Source: Synechococcus sp. CS-1330 (GTDB taxonomy: Bacteria > Cyanobacteriota > Cyanobacteriia > PCC-6307 > Cyanobiaceae). From it: a DNA stretch of 38,246 bases. Both the position numbers and the translations under genes were made by a program. The notes beneath the pieces were generated by a model that was not told where the DNA came from, made no database searches, and saw nothing but the letters and a program-made list of their open reading frames with translations. Of this stretch, positions 1 through 10,769 are shown piece by piece. Each line of letters starts with the position of its first letter. The stretch's first letter is position 1. The DNA is taken from the NCBI GenBank assembly GCA_025128025.1, contig JAHLYR010000039.1, positions 1 through 38,246 on the forward strand. The letters are read 5' to 3'.

Positions 1-189
1 GCCTAAAAAACCAGCCCAAAGTGGCTGAACATGAGACCAAAAGTCCTCAGAAAATGGCCTCAGAGGCAATTCTCGGTCAAAGGCACTCTTTCCTGCTCAC
101 TGCCTCCGCTCAAGCCCCGTTTGTCCAGAGATTCCCTAGGGGCCGTTGCCGCTGGCTGATAGCGTCCAATCCAACTGGCCACAGGGTTG
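1..189. other. upstream region of gatA, no gene seen
   Basis: No convincing coding sequence, RNA gene or terminator is visible between the window edge and gatA. A 60-codon open frame here has no recognisable protein character. The region presumably holds the gatA leader, but I cannot point to clear -35/-10 boxes or a strong ribosome binding site. Confidence 0.4.
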
Positions 190-1674
190 ATGGGGATCGC
201 TGATTCGCGCGAACAAGGGATTGCCGAATGGCGTCAACAACTGGAGAAGGGTGAGGTTTCAGCCCGTGAACTCACCGAACACCATCTGGCTCGCATACAG
301 GCGGTTGATCCCACTGTTCACGCCTATCTCGAGATAACCTCCGAGCGGGCCAGGGCAGATGCGGACCGTATCGACGCACGGCGCGCCGCTGGAGAAACTT
401 TGCCACCCCTGGCAGGTATTCCTCTGGCGATCAAGGACAACCTCTGCACCAAGGGGGTTACCACCACCTGCTCCAGCCGCATGCTGGAGCACTTCGTGCC
501 CCCCTACGAGAGCACTGTTACCGACCGCCTCTGGCAGGCTGGAGCTGTCCTGCTTGGCAAGACAAACCTCGATGAGTTCGCCATGGGCAGCTCCACCGAG
601 ACCTCAGCCTTCGGCCCCAGCCGCAACCCTTGGAATCCAGAGAGGGTGCCTGGTGGTAGCTCCGGTGGCAGCGCCGCCGCAGTGGCTGCAGGCGAATGCA
701 TCGCTGCCCTTGGCTCCGATACCGGCGGGTCGATTCGCCAGCCAGCCTCCTTCTGCGGAGTCGTGGGATTGAAGCCCACCTATGGCCGCGTCAGCCGCTA
801 CGGCCTGGTCGCCTTTGCCAGCTCCCTCGACCAGGTGGGCCCGTTCACCACCTCGGTGGCGGATGCAGCCGAGCTGCTGCAGGTGATCGCCGGTGCGGAT
901 CCGCGGGATGCCACCTGCCTGCAGGCCCCCGTGCCCGATTACGTAGCTGCCCTTGACCAGCCTGTTGCTGGTTTGAGGGTGGGCATGGTGCGCGAGTGCT
1001 TCGAGGCTGAGGGCCTTGATCCCCAGGTGAAGGCTGCGGTGCTGGCGGCCGCCGCCCAGCTCGAGGCCCTGGGCTGCGAGCTGGTGGATGTGAGCTGCCC
1101 CCGCTTCAACGACGGCATCGCCACCTACTACGTAATTGCGCCTTCTGAGGCCTCTGCAAACCTGGCCCGCTACGACGGTGTCAAATACGGCTACCGGGCC
1201 CCGGATGCCACCAGCCTGGCCGAGATGACCGCCCGCAGCCGGGCTGAGGGCTTTGGCGACGAGGTGCAGCGCCGCATCCTGATCGGCACCTACGCCCTCT
1301 CGGCCGGATATGTGGACGCCTACTACAAGAAAGCCCAGCAGGTGCGCACCTTGATTCGGCGTGACTTTGACCGGGCCTTTGAGGCGGTGGATGTGCTGCT
1401 CACCCCCACCTCACCCACGACGGCCTTTGGCTTTGGCGCCCACAGCGACGACCCCTTGGCGATGTATCTCGCCGACCTGCTCACGATCCCGGCAAACATG
1501 GCTGGCCTGCCTGCCATCAATGTGCCCTGCGGTTTTGATCTCGAGGGCCTACCGATTGGTCTGCAGCTGATCACGGGGGTGCTCGAAGAGCCGCGCCTGC
1601 TTCAGGTGGCTCATCACTACGAACTGGCTGCCCAGGTGATGCAGGCTCGCCCTGTGGCCCCATTGGTGCCCTAG
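190..1674 (+). CDS. gatA: Aspartyl/glutamyl-tRNA amidotransferase subunit A
   Basis: Amidase subunit of the cytoplasmic GatCAB complex. It hydrolyses glutamine to supply ammonia for converting Glu-tRNA(Gln), and in some organisms Asp-tRNA(Asn), to the amidated form. The 494-aa product has the normal family length. The amidase-signature triad is visible: Lys82 in AIKDNL, cis-Ser157 in GGSSGGS and nucleophile Ser181 in [10 protein letters not shown]. The glycine-rich signature spans about residues 155-187. ATG at 190 is chosen over the TTG directly before it. It is followed by dnaE on the same strand with a gap of about 110 bp. gatB and gatC are not in this window. Confidence 0.97.
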   Translation: MGIADSREQGIAEWRQQLEKGEVSARELTEHHLARIQAVDPTVHAYLEITSERARADADRIDARRAAGETLPPLAGIPLAIKDNLCTKGVTTTCSSRMLEHFVPPYESTVTDRLWQAGAVLLGKTNLDEFAMGSSTETSAFGPSRNPWNPERVPGGSSGGSAAAVAAGECIAALGSDTGGSIRQPASFCGVVGLKPTYGRVSRYGLVAFASSLDQVGPFTTSVADAAELLQVIAGADPRDATCLQAPVPDYVAALDQPVAGLRVGMVRECFEAEGLDPQVKAAVLAAAAQLEALGCELVDVSCPRFNDGIATYYVIAPSEASANLARYDGVKYGYRAPDATSLAEMTARSRAEGFGDEVQRRILIGTYALSAGYVDAYYKKAQQVRTLIRRDFDRAFEAVDVLLTPTSPTTAFGFGAHSDDPLAMYLADLLTIPANMAGLPAINVPCGFDLEGLPIGLQLITGVLEEPRLLQVAHHYELAAQVMQARPVAPLVP

Positions 1675-1787
1675 GCGCTGGCCCCAGATCTAGTGGTTTT
1701 GCCCTGGTATGGGGCGCAAATGACACTGGATCTTGCGTGGTCGCCTAGTTTGGGGAGGCTTCCGATGCCTTCCGGCTAGACCTGCCC

Positions 1788-4700
1788 TTGGCCTTCGTTC
1801 CGCTCCACAACCACAGCGACTACAGCCTTCTAGACGGGGCGAGCCAGTTGCCGGCGATGGTGGATCGGGCTGTGGAGCTGGGCATGCCAGCCCTTGCACT
1901 CACCGACCACGGTGTGATGTATGGCGCCATCGAGCTGCTCAAGCTCTGCACCAAGGCCGGGATCAAGCCGATCATCGGCAATGAGATGTATGTCATCAAT
2001 GGCTCCATTGATGACCCCCAGCAGAAAAAGGAGAAGCGCTACCACCTGGTGGTGTTGGCCAAGAACGCGGTCGGCTATCGCAACCTGGTGAAGCTCACCA
2101 GCATCAGTCACCTACGCGGCATGCGCGGCCGGGGCATCTTTGCCCGTGCCTGTATCGACAAGCAATTGTTGAGCCAATACAGCGAAGGGTTAATCGTGGC
2201 AACTGCCTGCCTGGGAGGCGAAATTCCCCAGGCGATTTTGCAGGGCCGGCCCGATGCGGCTCGGGAGGTTGCCAGCTGGTATCAACGCACTTTTGGCGAC
2301 GACTTCTACCTGGAGATCCAGGATCATGGCGGCATCGAAGATCGCATCGTCAACACCGGCATTGCCCGCATCGGTGCCGAGCTGGGCATTGAGCTGATTG
2401 CCACCAATGATGCCCATTACCTCAGTGCCAACGACGTAGAAGCCCACGACGCCCTGCTTTGCGTGCTTACGGGCAAGTTGATCAGCGACGTGAAACGCCT
2501 GCGCTACACGGGGACCGAATACATCAAGGGGGAGGCAGAGATGCTCTCCTTGTTCAATGATCACCTTCCCTCTGAGCTGATCGAGCGGGCTGTGGCCAAC
2601 ACAGCCAAGGTGGCCGAAAAGGTGGAGGCCTACGACATCCTCGGCCGCTATCAGATGCCCCGCTTCCCGATCCCGGCGGGGCACACAGCGGTGAGCTATC
2701 TCACTGAGGTGGCCGAGCAGGGCCTCCGGCAGCGTCTGCGCCTGGCTGAGGACGTTAGCTTCGAGTCCCACTACGGCGACCGCCTCGCCTTTGAGCTCCA
2801 GGTAATGGAGCAGATGGGTTTTCCCACCTACTTCCTGGTGGTGTGGGACTACATCCGCTTTGCACGAGACAACGGCATACCTGTGGGGCCGGGTCGAGGT
2901 TCAGCGGCAGGTTCTTTGGTGGCCTACGCCCTGGGGATCACCAATATTGATCCGGTTACCAATGGCTTGCTGTTTGAGCGGTTCTTGAACCCTGAGCGCA
3001 AGTCGATGCCTGATATTGATACGGATTTCTGTATCGAGCGGCGTGGCGAAGTTATCGACTACGTCACTAAGCGCTATGGCGAAGAGAAGGTGGCCCAGAT
3101 CATCACCTTCAACCGCATGACTTCAAAAGCGGTGCTCAAGGATGTGGCCCGCGTACTCGATATTCCCTATGGCGATGCGGATCGCCTGGCCAAGTTGATC
3201 CCAGTGGTGCGAGGCAAACCTGCCAAGCTCAAGGAAATGATCGGAGCCGAATCACCGGCGCCAGAATTTCGCGAGAAATATGAAAAAGATCCGGTGGTAC
3301 AGCGCTGGGTTGATATGGCAATGCGTATTGAGGGCACAAACAAGACCTTTGGTGTACACGCGGCTGGCGTGGTGATTGCGGCGGAGCCCCTTGATGAATT
3401 GGTCCCCCTGCAGCGCAACAACGATGGCCAGGTGATTACTCAATACTTTATGGAGGATGTGGAGTCGATGGGTCTATTGAAAATGGACTTTCTCGGCCTC
3501 AAAAACCTCACAATGATTGACAAAACTGTCGATCTTGTGCAGCAATACAGTGGCATTAAGGTTGATCCAGATGATCTACCTCTTAACGATGCAGGAACCT
3601 ACGCCCTGCTTGCCCGTGGTGATCTGGAGGGCATCTTTCAGCTTGAATCAAGCGGCATGCGCCAGATTGTGCGCGATCTCAAGCCTTCGTCGCTTGAGGA
3701 TATATCTTCTATTTTGGCCCTATACCGGCCCGGTCCGCTTGATGCAGGCCTGATCCCTAAATTCATTAACCGCAAGCACGGTCGTGAGGTAATTGATGTA
3801 GCCCACGAGAAGCTTGAGCCGATCCTTAAGGAGACTTACGGGATCATGGTTTACCAAGAGCAGATCATGAAGATCGCTCAAGAATTGGCGGGCTATTCCC
3901 TTGGCGAAGCAGACCTGCTGCGGCGGGCGATGGGTAAGAAGAAAAAGAGTGAGATGGAGAAACACCAGAGCCTTTTCGTAAGCGGTGCTACTGAACGTGG
4001 CGTCGAACCGCGGATAGCAGAGGCATTGTTTGAGCAGATGGTTCTATTTGCTGAATACTGTTTCAACAAGAGCCATTCCACTGCCTATGGCGCGGTTACC
4101 TATCAAACCGCGTATCTCAAAGCCCACTACCCAGTTGCCTACATGGCGGCGCTGCTCACCGTCAATTCTGGGGACTCGGCCAAGGTGCAGCGATATATCG
4201 CCAACTGCAATGCTATGGGTATCGAAGTGATGCCCCCCGATGTAAATGCTTCCGGCATCGATTTCACACCCGTTGGTGATCGAATCCTGTTTGGCCTTTC
4301 GGCCGTTCGCAATTTGGGTGATGGGGCGATTCGACAGTTGATTGAGGCCCGCTCTGGCGATGGTCGTTTCAACTCCCTGGCCGAGCTATGCGATCGCATT
4401 CCTGGTCAACAGCTCAACCGCCGCGCCTTGGAGGCCCTGATCCATTCAGGAGCACTCGATGCCCTCGAGCCTCTGGGCAATCGCGCCCAATTGATGGCTG
4501 ATCTGGATCTGGTGATCGACTGGGCCAGCTCCCGTGCCAAGGACCGGGCCAGCGGTCAGGGCAACCTCTTTGATTTGTTTGGCGCCACTGCCGCAGCCGA
4601 TTCTGCTGGGGGTTCCGATGCCGCCGGTCTGGCCGATATAAGCACCGCTCCCAAGGCTGCTCCGGTGCGCGACTATCCCCCAACCGAAAAACTACGCCTG

Positions 4701-5330
4701 GAAAAGGAGTTGGTGGGCTTTTACTTATCAGACCATCCCCTCAAGCAGCTGGACCAGCAGGTGAAGTTGCTATCGCCTGTGGCTCTGGGCAATCTCGAGG
4801 AGATGGCAGACAAGGCCAAGGTCAGTGCAATTGTGATGGTGCCTGAGCTGCGTCAGGTGAACACCCGCAAGGGCGACCGGATGGCCGTGCTTCAGCTTGA
4901 GGATCTAACCGGCAGCTGTGAGGCGGTCGTTTTTCCTAAAAGCTATGCCCGTTTAGCCGACCACCTAATGGTGGATGCGCGCTTGCTGGTGTGGGCTTCG
5001 GTGGATCGCCGCGATGATCGGGTGCAATTAATCGTCGAGGACTGCCGCTCCATTGACGATCTGCAATTGTTGATGGTCGATTTACCCGCCGATCAGGCCG
5101 CCGACATCGCCATTCAGCACCGCCTGCGCGAGTGTCTACATCGTCACAAGCCACCGCAGGATGAGGCTGGCCTGCGAGTGCCTGTGGTGGCCCTGATTCG
5201 TCAGGCTGGCCAGACCCGCTTTGTGCGGCTTGGCCCCCAATTCTGCGTAGGCGATGTGGGCGCTGCCCTTGATACCCTGATCGCTGCCGATTTTCAGGCC
5301 CGCATCAGCTCATCGCTCTTGGCGGCCTGA
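1788..5330 (+). CDS. dnaE: DNA polymerase III subunit alpha (intein-free)
   Basis: Catalytic subunit of the replicative C-family DNA polymerase, 1180 aa. The N-terminal PHP domain opens with [14 protein letters not shown]. The polymerase core has [10 protein letters not shown] and the metal-binding PDIDTDF motif near residue 410. A C-terminal OB-fold covers roughly residues 1010-1090. The start is TTG at 1788: no ATG, GTG or TTG lies upstream in frame before a stop, and the protein then begins [10 protein letters not shown] as expected for cyanobacteria. There is no good Shine-Dalgarno sequence close by. Many cyanobacteria carry a split intein before the Cys of YCFNKSH; here that site (Cys758, codon at 4059) is continuous. 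The 3' end overlaps the convergent PAM68 gene by 21 bp. Confidence 0.97.
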   Translation: MAFVPLHNHSDYSLLDGASQLPAMVDRAVELGMPALALTDHGVMYGAIELLKLCTKAGIKPIIGNEMYVINGSIDDPQQKKEKRYHLVVLAKNAVGYRNLVKLTSISHLRGMRGRGIFARACIDKQLLSQYSEGLIVATACLGGEIPQAILQGRPDAAREVASWYQRTFGDDFYLEIQDHGGIEDRIVNTGIARIGAELGIELIATNDAHYLSANDVEAHDALLCVLTGKLISDVKRLRYTGTEYIKGEAEMLSLFNDHLPSELIERAVANTAKVAEKVEAYDILGRYQMPRFPIPAGHTAVSYLTEVAEQGLRQRLRLAEDVSFESHYGDRLAFELQVMEQMGFPTYFLVVWDYIRFARDNGIPVGPGRGSAAGSLVAYALGITNIDPVTNGLLFERFLNPERKSMPDIDTDFCIERRGEVIDYVTKRYGEEKVAQIITFNRMTSKAVLKDVARVLDIPYGDADRLAKLIPVVRGKPAKLKEMIGAESPAPEFREKYEKDPVVQRWVDMAMRIEGTNKTFGVHAAGVVIAAEPLDELVPLQRNNDGQVITQYFMEDVESMGLLKMDFLGLKNLTMIDKTVDLVQQYSGIKVDPDDLPLNDAGTYALLARGDLEGIFQLESSGMRQIVRDLKPSSLEDISSILALYRPGPLDAGLIPKFINRKHGREVIDVAHEKLEPILKETYGIMVYQEQIMKIAQELAGYSLGEADLLRRAMGKKKKSEMEKHQSLFVSGATERGVEPRIAEALFEQMVLFAEYCFNKSHSTAYGAVTYQTAYLKAHYPVAYMAALLTVNSGDSAKVQRYIANCNAMGIEVMPPDVNASGIDFTPVGDRILFGLSAVRNLGDGAIRQLIEARSGDGRFNSLAELCDRIPGQQLNRRALEALIHSGALDALEPLGNRAQLMADLDLVIDWASSRAKDRASGQGNLFDLFGATAAADSAGGSDAAGLADISTAPKAAPVRDYPPTEKLRLEKELVGFYLSDHPLKQLDQQVKLLSPVALGNLEEMADKAKVSAIVMVPELRQVNTRKGDRMAVLQLEDLTGSCEAVVFPKSYARLADHLMVDARLLVWASVDRRDDRVQLIVEDCRSIDDLQLLMVDLPADQAADIAIQHRLRECLHRHKPPQDEAGLRVPVVALIRQAGQTRFVRLGPQFCVGDVGAALDTLIAADFQARISSSLLAA

Positions 5331-5741
5331 GCTGGTTGGCTGATTGCTTGCACCATTGCGCATCGCCTTAACCGAGCTGCGCAAGCGGCTGATGTTGAGT
5401 CCGATCTGCTCGGTGCCAAGCAAGCTGCCTGGCTTTTCTTCCCAACTGGCGGAAAGCACACCGAAGCTCAAGCCCAGCAGCCCTAGAAAAAAACATCCAC
5501 CCGATGCCGCCAAGGTGGCACTGGGTGGAACGTCAAAGATTTGGCGGCTGACTAATAGGTAGCTGCCAATAAATACGCCCATGCCCATCACGGTGGGAAT
5601 GCCCGTGCCGATTGCAATTCGGCGCGCCATGCGGTTAGCAACCGCGTCAGGGATTACCTGCTGGCTGGGACCGGAACGCCGGGTCGGTTTTGGGTTGCCC
5701 TTGCCCGATTGGGCGCGACCCTGCATTCCCTTTCCGGCCAT
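5310..5741 (-). CDS. PAM68 family protein (DUF3464), photosystem II assembly factor
   Basis: This 143-aa membrane protein resembles the PAM68/DUF3464 family, which takes part in early photosystem II assembly at the thylakoid membrane. The N-terminal 40 residues are hydrophilic and rich in Gly, Lys and Arg. Two hydrophobic helices follow, at about residues 45-67 and 78-97, and then a soluble tail with the family-like sequence GTEQIGLN. It lies 11 bp downstream of rpsO on the same strand and is probably cotranscribed with ruvA and rpsO. Its last codons overlap the 3' end of dnaE on the opposite strand. The family call rests on the two-helix architecture and the conserved C-terminal segment. Confidence 0.85.
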   Translation of the reverse strand: MAGKGMQGRAQSGKGNPKPTRRSGPSQQVIPDAVANRMARRIAIGTGIPTVMGMGVFIGSYLLVSRQIFDVPPSATLAASGGCFFLGLLGLSFGVLSASWEEKPGSLLGTEQIGLNISRLRSSVKAMRNGASNQPTSSGRQER

Positions 5742-5752
5742 GGCTGCCTCGA

Positions 5753-6022
5753 TCAGCCCCGGATGCCGAGCTTGGCGATCAAGGCGCTGTAACGCTCCTT
5801 GCTGATGCCATTTAAATAACCAAGCAGACGCTTACGGCGTCCAATCATCTTCAGCAGCCCTTGGCGCGAAGAAAAATCGTGCTTGTTTTTCTGCAGATGG
5901 CCGGTCAGCTGGGTGACCCGCTCACTGAGCATGGCCACCTGCACTTCCACCGATCCGGTGTCTGTGCCATGGGTCTGGTGACCGTTGATCAGTTCCTGCT
6001 TTTTAGTGGTGGTGAGCGGCAT
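5753..6022 (-). CDS. rpsO: 30S ribosomal protein S15
   Basis: Small-subunit ribosomal protein that binds 16S rRNA in the central domain and nucleates platform assembly. With the start at 6022 ([11 protein letters not shown]) the protein is 89 aa, exactly the usual S15 length. A longer frame reaching 6085 adds 21 residues without family resemblance. Recognisable segments are [12 protein letters not shown], the [11 protein letters not shown] region and the C-terminal RRKRLLGYL. It sits between ruvA (upstream, 93 bp) and the PAM68 gene (downstream, 11 bp). The leader could hold S15 autoregulatory structure, which I did not resolve. Confidence 0.96.
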   Translation of the reverse strand: MPLTTTKKQELINGHQTHGTDTGSVEVQVAMLSERVTQLTGHLQKNKHDFSSRQGLLKMIGRRKRLLGYLNGISKERYSALIAKLGIRG

Positions 6023-6115
6023 GGGCTGGGGAATAAAACGCAGGCTGGGCCCGGTTTGGGGACCTACGGTGCAAGCATCCACCATACCTTCTGGCGGACA
6101 TTGGTTATGCCCTTA

Positions 6116-6763
6116 TCAGTCCATTGGGCGGGATAGCCAGCGCAGGCACTCTCGGATCCAATCTTCTGCCCCGGCCGACTCCCCCATGCCCACGGCGGCT
6201 ACGGCGCGCAGGGCGCGATGGATTTCAAGGGCTTCGTAGCCCAGGGCAGCCAGGGTTAGCTGCACTTCATCACGGCCTTCTGCCGGCAGCAGGGGGCCGT
6301 CTGCCAGTGAATCCGGATCGCCGTGGTTTTCCAGTTGCCCCAGAAACCGCTGTTGCAGTTTGGTGCGCAGCTCGACAGCCAAGCGCTCGGCGGTGCGCTT
6401 GCCCACCCCGGGCGCCTGGCAGAGCCGGCGTAGATCGGTTTGCACGATGGCCTGCACCAACTCCCTGGGATCCATCACTCCCAGTAATCCCAGGCCCATT
6501 TGGGGCCCTACGCCGCTGACGGCTACCAATTCCCGAAACAGATCTCTTTCGTGGCGCTCACCAAAGCCGTAGAGAATCCAGGCGTCGTCGCGGATGGCCA
6601 GGTGGATGTGCAGCTCCAGAGCACTGCCCTGCACCGGCAGCTGCTGCCATTGACGCTGGCTCACCTGAACCTCGTAACCCACCCCCTGACACACCAGCAG
6701 CAGGCCGTAGCGCTTGTCCTGCTGCCAGGGATGGTTGAGTTGCCCTTGCAGCCAGCCGATCAT
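6116..6763 (-). CDS. ruvA: Holliday junction branch migration protein RuvA
   Basis: DNA-binding subunit of the RuvAB branch-migration motor that processes Holliday junctions in recombination and repair. The 215-aa protein begins MIGWLQGQL with the N-terminal OB-fold. Two helix-hairpin-helix motifs follow in the middle: VAVSGVGPQMGLGLLG (about residues 77-92) and APGVGKRTAERLA (about 112-125). The C-terminal domain that contacts RuvB closes the protein. It heads a minus-strand group with rpsO and PAM68 and is divergent from the lipoprotein gene starting at 6788, so promoters for both probably share the 24-bp gap or lie inside the neighbouring genes. Confidence 0.96.
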   Translation of the reverse strand: MIGWLQGQLNHPWQQDKRYGLLLVCQGVGYEVQVSQRQWQQLPVQGSALELHIHLAIRDDAWILYGFGERHERDLFRELVAVSGVGPQMGLGLLGVMDPRELVQAIVQTDLRRLCQAPGVGKRTAERLAVELRTKLQQRFLGQLENHGDPDSLADGPLLPAEGRDEVQLTLAALGYEALEIHRALRAVAAVGMGESAGAEDWIRECLRWLSRPMD

Positions 6764-6787
6764 GGAGTCAGTAATAGGTTCCCCATC

Positions 6788-7264
6788 GTGCCCGCCGTGT
6801 TCAGCCGTGCCCAGCCCCTGCTGCTTCGCCGGTTGGGCGCCTGGTTGCTGCCACTGCTGTTGATGGTTTGCGTAGTGCTCACCGGTTGCAGTGCTGCCGC
6901 TCAGCCGCCGCGATCGGTGTTGCTGCAGGCCCTTGAGTTGCAGATTCAGCTCACCCAGGGCGCCATCGCTGATGCCCTGGCCCTAGATGCCGGCGGCATG
7001 CCGGAGGTGAGCCGGGTGCGGGTGGCTGAGCAGCAGTCGATCTTGATTGGTGAGGCCAAGGGGCTGCGGCTGCAGGGCCAGTTCGACTGGCGCCTCGCTG
7101 GCGATCCGATCCGCGTGGACAGTCCCTTTGAACTCTTCCTGCAGCGGGGCGAGCGCGGGCAAAGCTGGCGTCTAGCCCGCCCCGTGGGCCCTGCCGCATC
7201 TGCCGGGGCTGAAGACCAGCAGACCTGGATCACCGACCCACTACCACTCAAGGCAATGGGCTGA
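6788..7264 (+). CDS. predicted lipoprotein, function unknown
   Basis: A 158-aa protein starting at GTG 6788. The N-terminus has Arg-rich positive charge followed by the hydrophobic stretch LLPLLLMVCVV and a lipobox LTGCS, so it should be lipidated on the Cys and anchored in a membrane. The mature part has no motif I recognise. It reads as a compact soluble domain with a repeated pattern of Gln, Arg and Leu. The frame stays open upstream to 6500, but that part is antisense to ruvA and not protein-like. A hypothetical gene follows 17 bp downstream. Confidence 0.75.
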   Translation: MPAVFSRAQPLLLRRLGAWLLPLLLMVCVVLTGCSAAAQPPRSVLLQALELQIQLTQGAIADALALDAGGMPEVSRVRVAEQQSILIGEAKGLRLQGQFDWRLAGDPIRVDSPFELFLQRGERGQSWRLARPVGPAASAGAEDQQTWITDPLPLKAMG

Positions 7265-7281
7265 TCAGCAAGACTTGAAGG

Positions 7282-7728
7282 ATGGATACGAGCCCGCCTG
7301 CCTGGCTGCCTGAGATAGCCGCCCGCATCTACCCCGGTTGGGTGCAGCGCAAGGCGGTCACCCTGTGCAAGCGGGATCAGAAACGTGGCGGCAGCAGCAA
7401 CGTGCAGGAATACCGCATAGCCATTCACAACGCGGTGGTGGCATCGGGCGGCCTGGACCACTGGACCGGTGAGCAGCTCGACTGGCATCTGATTGGTACG
7501 TATGACAACCGGGAAGCTGAAGCCGGAAGGGGCGCACACAAGAAGCAGTACGCCCTGCTTCCCACAATCGATCACCGTTCCAATCTCCCCGAACCAGATT
7601 TCGTTATCTGCGCCTGGCGAACCAACGACGCCAAACACGACATGACGCCGGAGGAGCTGGTGGAGTTTTGCCGCCGGGTTCTCGCCCATGCCGAGGCTAA
7701 GAAGGCTTCTGTCGCTGACTGTGGCTAA
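7282..7728 (+). CDS. conserved hypothetical protein
   Basis: A 148-aa soluble protein without signal peptide or membrane segment. I do not recognise the family. The composition is ordinary, with many aromatic and charged residues (WLPEIAARIYPGWVQRK near the start, PEPDFVICAWRTND near residue 110), which supports a genuine folded protein. An upstream GAAGG precedes the ATG at a usable distance. It follows the lipoprotein gene by 17 bp, and its last 32 bp overlap the convergent EamA permease gene. Confidence 0.75.
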   Translation: MDTSPPAWLPEIAARIYPGWVQRKAVTLCKRDQKRGGSSNVQEYRIAIHNAVVASGGLDHWTGEQLDWHLIGTYDNREAEAGRGAHKKQYALLPTIDHRSNLPEPDFVICAWRTNDAKHDMTPEELVEFCRRVLAHAEAKKASVADCG

Positions 7729-8548
7729 GGCTCACCAGGGTGGCTGCCAGTACGAGGCCAGCCCCGGCGATGGTCCAGCTGTCGATTGACTCGCCAAATA
7801 GCAACCAGCCCCAGCCACCGGCAAACAGCACTTGCACGTAGCTGATCGCCGTTGCTCGCGCCGCCGGCAGGACAGTGAGGCTGCGGGTCAAATACACCTG
7901 ACCAAGCTGGGTGAATATCCCAACCCCGACCAGCCAAAGCAGCTCCGCTGGGGTGGGAAGCACGGGATTAAGGGCCACCAGGGGCAGGCTCAAGGGCAGA
8001 GCCACCAAGGGGAAGTAGAAGACGATCACCAGCGGGTGCTCGCTCGTGCCCAGGGAGCGCACGCTTACGTAGGCAAGGGCGGTGAACAGGGCACCGGCAA
8101 CGGCGATCAGTACGGGAACAAGCGCCAGGGTCGCGCCGCCCTGCACCAGGCCGGCCGGCTGGGCGACGAGCAGCACCCCGAGCCAGCCCAGGGCCATGGC
8201 CGCCAGCACCCGCTTGCCGATTGGCTCCCCCAGCAGCAGCCAGGCCAGCAGGGCCGTGAACGGCGGGTAGAGGTACTGCAGCACCGTGGCCGCTGCCAGG
8301 GGCAAGGCCGCTAGGGCGGCATAAACACACAGCAGGGCGGCTGTGCCGATTGCTCCGCGCCATATGAGTAGCCAGCGCCTGTTGCCCCAAGCTGGAATTC
8401 CGGCTCGGTGCAGCAGCCACCAGCTCAGGGCCACGCTCACGATCGCCCGGGCGAACACCACCTCGGCAGCGGGAATGCGTCCGCCCACCTGCTTGACGCA
8501 AACGCCCATCAGCGAAAAGCTCAGGGCACTGGCCACCATGCCGAGCAT
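7697..8548 (-). CDS. DMT superfamily permease (EamA type)
   Basis: An inner-membrane transporter of 283 aa with about ten hydrophobic helices in two tandem EamA halves, typical of the drug/metabolite transporter superfamily. The substrate cannot be deduced. The start is placed at ATG 8548 (MLGMVASALSFS) because a strong GGGAGG lies six bases upstream of it. A GTG at 8593 would extend it by 15 hydrophilic residues and leave only 17 bp to the divergent dnaG. Characteristic pieces are LQYLYPPFTALLAW at the end of the first half and AISYVQVLFAGGWG in the second. Confidence 0.9.
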   Translation of the reverse strand: MLGMVASALSFSLMGVCVKQVGGRIPAAEVVFARAIVSVALSWWLLHRAGIPAWGNRRWLLIWRGAIGTAALLCVYAALAALPLAAATVLQYLYPPFTALLAWLLLGEPIGKRVLAAMALGWLGVLLVAQPAGLVQGGATLALVPVLIAVAGALFTALAYVSVRSLGTSEHPLVIVFYFPLVALPLSLPLVALNPVLPTPAELLWLVGVGIFTQLGQVYLTRSLTVLPAARATAISYVQVLFAGGWGWLLFGESIDSWTIAGAGLVLAATLVSLSHSQRQKPS

Positions 8549-8610
8549 GGCTTGCCTCCCCCGGTCAGAATCAGGCTTCGCTTCAGCGCCCACCGCAACT
8601 AGCCCCTTCC

Positions 8611-10704
8611 TTGAGCCTGCCGCGTCTCCACCCCCGCACGATTGAGGCCGTCAAGGAGCGGGCTGACATCGTTGATGTGGTGGGCGAGCACGTGGTGCTC
8701 AAGAAGAAGGGGCGTGAGTACGTAGGCATCTGTCCCTTCCACGACGACACATCGCCGTCGATGACGGTGTCCCCGGCAAAGCAGTTCTACTACTGCTTCT
8801 CCTGTGGTGCCGGTGGCAATGCCATCAAGTTTTTGATGGAGCACCAGCGTCAGAGCTTCAGCGATGTGGTGCTGGAGCTGGCGCGCAAATACCAGCTGCC
8901 GATCGAGACCCTCGATGGCCCCCAGCAGGAGCGGCTGCGCAAGCAGCTCTCCCGCCGCGAACAGCTGCACCGGGTACTCACCCTGGCGGCTGGTTGGTTC
9001 CGCAGCCAATTGCGCGCCCCTGAGGGAGCGGCCGCTCTCACCTATCTGCGCGAAAGTCGCGGCCTGAGTGAAGCCACCCTGGAAGCCTTCGAGCTCGGCT
9101 TTGCTCCCGACCGTTGGGATGGCCTGCTGAGCCACCTGCAGCAGGTGGAGGGGCTGGGGCCGGAGCTGCTGGAGGAAGCTGGCCTGGTGGTGCCACGCAA
9201 GGGCGCCAGTTCCCAGGACGGCCGTGGTTTCTACGACCGCTTTCGCGGCCGGGTAATGGTGCCGATCAAGGACCGCCAAGGGCGGGTGATTGGTTTCGGT
9301 GGCCGCAGCCTTGATGGCGGCGAGCCCAAGTACCTCAACTCTCCGGAGACTGAGGTGTTCGAGAAGGGCAAGCATCTCTTTGGCCTCGATAAAGCCGCAG
9401 CCGCAATCCGCAAGGACGACCGAGCCGTGGTGGTGGAGGGCTACTTCGACGTGATCGCGCTGCACGCCGCTGGTATCACCAATGCGGTGGCGTCCCTTGG
9501 TACTGCCCTAAGTAGCCAGCAGATCACCCAGCTCTGCCGCTGCTGCGAGGGGCGGCGGATGGTGCTCAACTTCGATAGCGATGGCGCCGGTGTGCGCGCT
9601 GCCCAACGGGCCATCGGTGAAGTGGAGCAGCTGGCCTTGCAGGGCCAGCTGGAGCTGCGGGTGCTGCAGCTGCCCTCCGGCAAGGATCCCGATGAGTTCC
9701 TCAAGAGCCAGGGTGCCGGCGATTACCGGGCCCTGCTTGATCAGGCGCCGCTCTGGCTCGACTGGCAGATCGAGCAGGTGCTCGAGGGCCGAGATCTAGC
9801 CCGTCCCGACCAGTTCCAGCTTGCGGTGACGGCCCTTGTTGCCCTGCTTGGCAAGCTGCCCCAGAGCGCGGTGCGCAGCCACTATCTGCAACGGGTGGCT
9901 GAGCGCCTCAGCGGTGGTCAGGCCCGTCTGGCGATCCAGCTGGAAGACGATCTGCGTCAGCAGGTCAAAGGCCAGCGCTGGCATGGACGTTCCCAGAAGT
10001 GGGAGTTGCCGGGTGAGGCTGGGCTTCGGGAGCGGGCAGAAGCGGAGGTGTTGCGGATGTATCTGCATTGCCCCAACTACCGCAGTGCGATCCGGGTGGA
10101 GTTGCGGCAGCGCGAACTCGACGATTTCGCTCTCAAGCACCACCGCCTGCTTTGGGCTGCGATTAGCGGCCTAGAGGAGGTCAACCTCGGTGTGGGCCGG
10201 CTCGAGGCGATCAACCGAGGCCAAGACCCCGGCTCAGACCTCGCCGATCTTGATTTGCCCCGGTTGCTGGGCGATCAGCTGGTGGTGGAGCAGAGCGCCC
10301 TGCTCTCCAGGCTGACGCCTTTACTTGAGCCTAATGAGTTGCAGCGCATGGCTTTTGGCCAGCCCCTGCTTCAGTTGCGCGGTGCCACGGCATCTCTGGA
10401 GCGCCAGAAGAGCGTCAAGCGCTGCCGGCATCTGCTGGATGCCTGGAGCAGTCAGCGACTTGAGACCCTGGAGCGTTGTATTGCCCTGCTGCTGGAGCAA
10501 GAAAGGGAGGAGGCCCGGGCCACGGCCTCAGGCCTGGCACCGCTGAGCGATATGGAATCGCGCATCGAGGCCCTCTTCAGCGAACTCAACAGCGACGCCC
10601 TGCGCTTTCAGGAGCTCTATTACAACGAACGCAAACATCTCGAACACCTCGACTCCCAGCGCCGCGCTGGCTACGAGGAGGTGATGGCTCAACCGGCGGC
10701 TTAA
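8611..10704 (+). CDS. dnaG: DNA primase
   Basis: Synthesises RNA primers at the replication fork. The 697-aa protein has the N-terminal CHC2 zinc finger (CPFHDDTSPS followed by YYCFSCG, residues about 39-70). The Toprim catalytic core has VVVEGYFDVIALH near residue 275 and LNFDSDGAG near residue 320. A long C-terminal helicase-interaction region closes it. The start is TTG at 8611, giving MSLPRLHPRTIEAVKERADI. It is divergent from the permease gene and followed by a small secreted-protein gene. This is the chromosomal primase, distinct from the accessory primase-helicase at 31.2 kb. Confidence 0.97.
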   Translation: MSLPRLHPRTIEAVKERADIVDVVGEHVVLKKKGREYVGICPFHDDTSPSMTVSPAKQFYYCFSCGAGGNAIKFLMEHQRQSFSDVVLELARKYQLPIETLDGPQQERLRKQLSRREQLHRVLTLAAGWFRSQLRAPEGAAALTYLRESRGLSEATLEAFELGFAPDRWDGLLSHLQQVEGLGPELLEEAGLVVPRKGASSQDGRGFYDRFRGRVMVPIKDRQGRVIGFGGRSLDGGEPKYLNSPETEVFEKGKHLFGLDKAAAAIRKDDRAVVVEGYFDVIALHAAGITNAVASLGTALSSQQITQLCRCCEGRRMVLNFDSDGAGVRAAQRAIGEVEQLALQGQLELRVLQLPSGKDPDEFLKSQGAGDYRALLDQAPLWLDWQIEQVLEGRDLARPDQFQLAVTALVALLGKLPQSAVRSHYLQRVAERLSGGQARLAIQLEDDLRQQVKGQRWHGRSQKWELPGEAGLRERAEAEVLRMYLHCPNYRSAIRVELRQRELDDFALKHHRLLWAAISGLEEVNLGVGRLEAINRGQDPGSDLADLDLPRLLGDQLVVEQSALLSRLTPLLEPNELQRMAFGQPLLQLRGATASLERQKSVKRCRHLLDAWSSQRLETLERCIALLLEQEREEARATASGLAPLSDMESRIEALFSELNSDALRFQELYYNERKHLEHLDSQRRAGYEEVMAQPAA

Positions 10705-10769
10705 TTAGCGGCAACCACCTATGTCTTGCCCTAAGACCTTTTCAGCACTCTGTTTTTCCTCTCGCTTTG

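Noticed and set aside
2190-2771. 193-codon open frame antisense to dnaE
   Set aside because: No protein-like features, and it is fully inside the dnaE PHP-domain region.
8599-9465. 288-codon open frame antisense to dnaG
   Set aside because: Shadow of the dnaG codon pattern. The dnaG zinc finger and Toprim motifs are on the plus strand.
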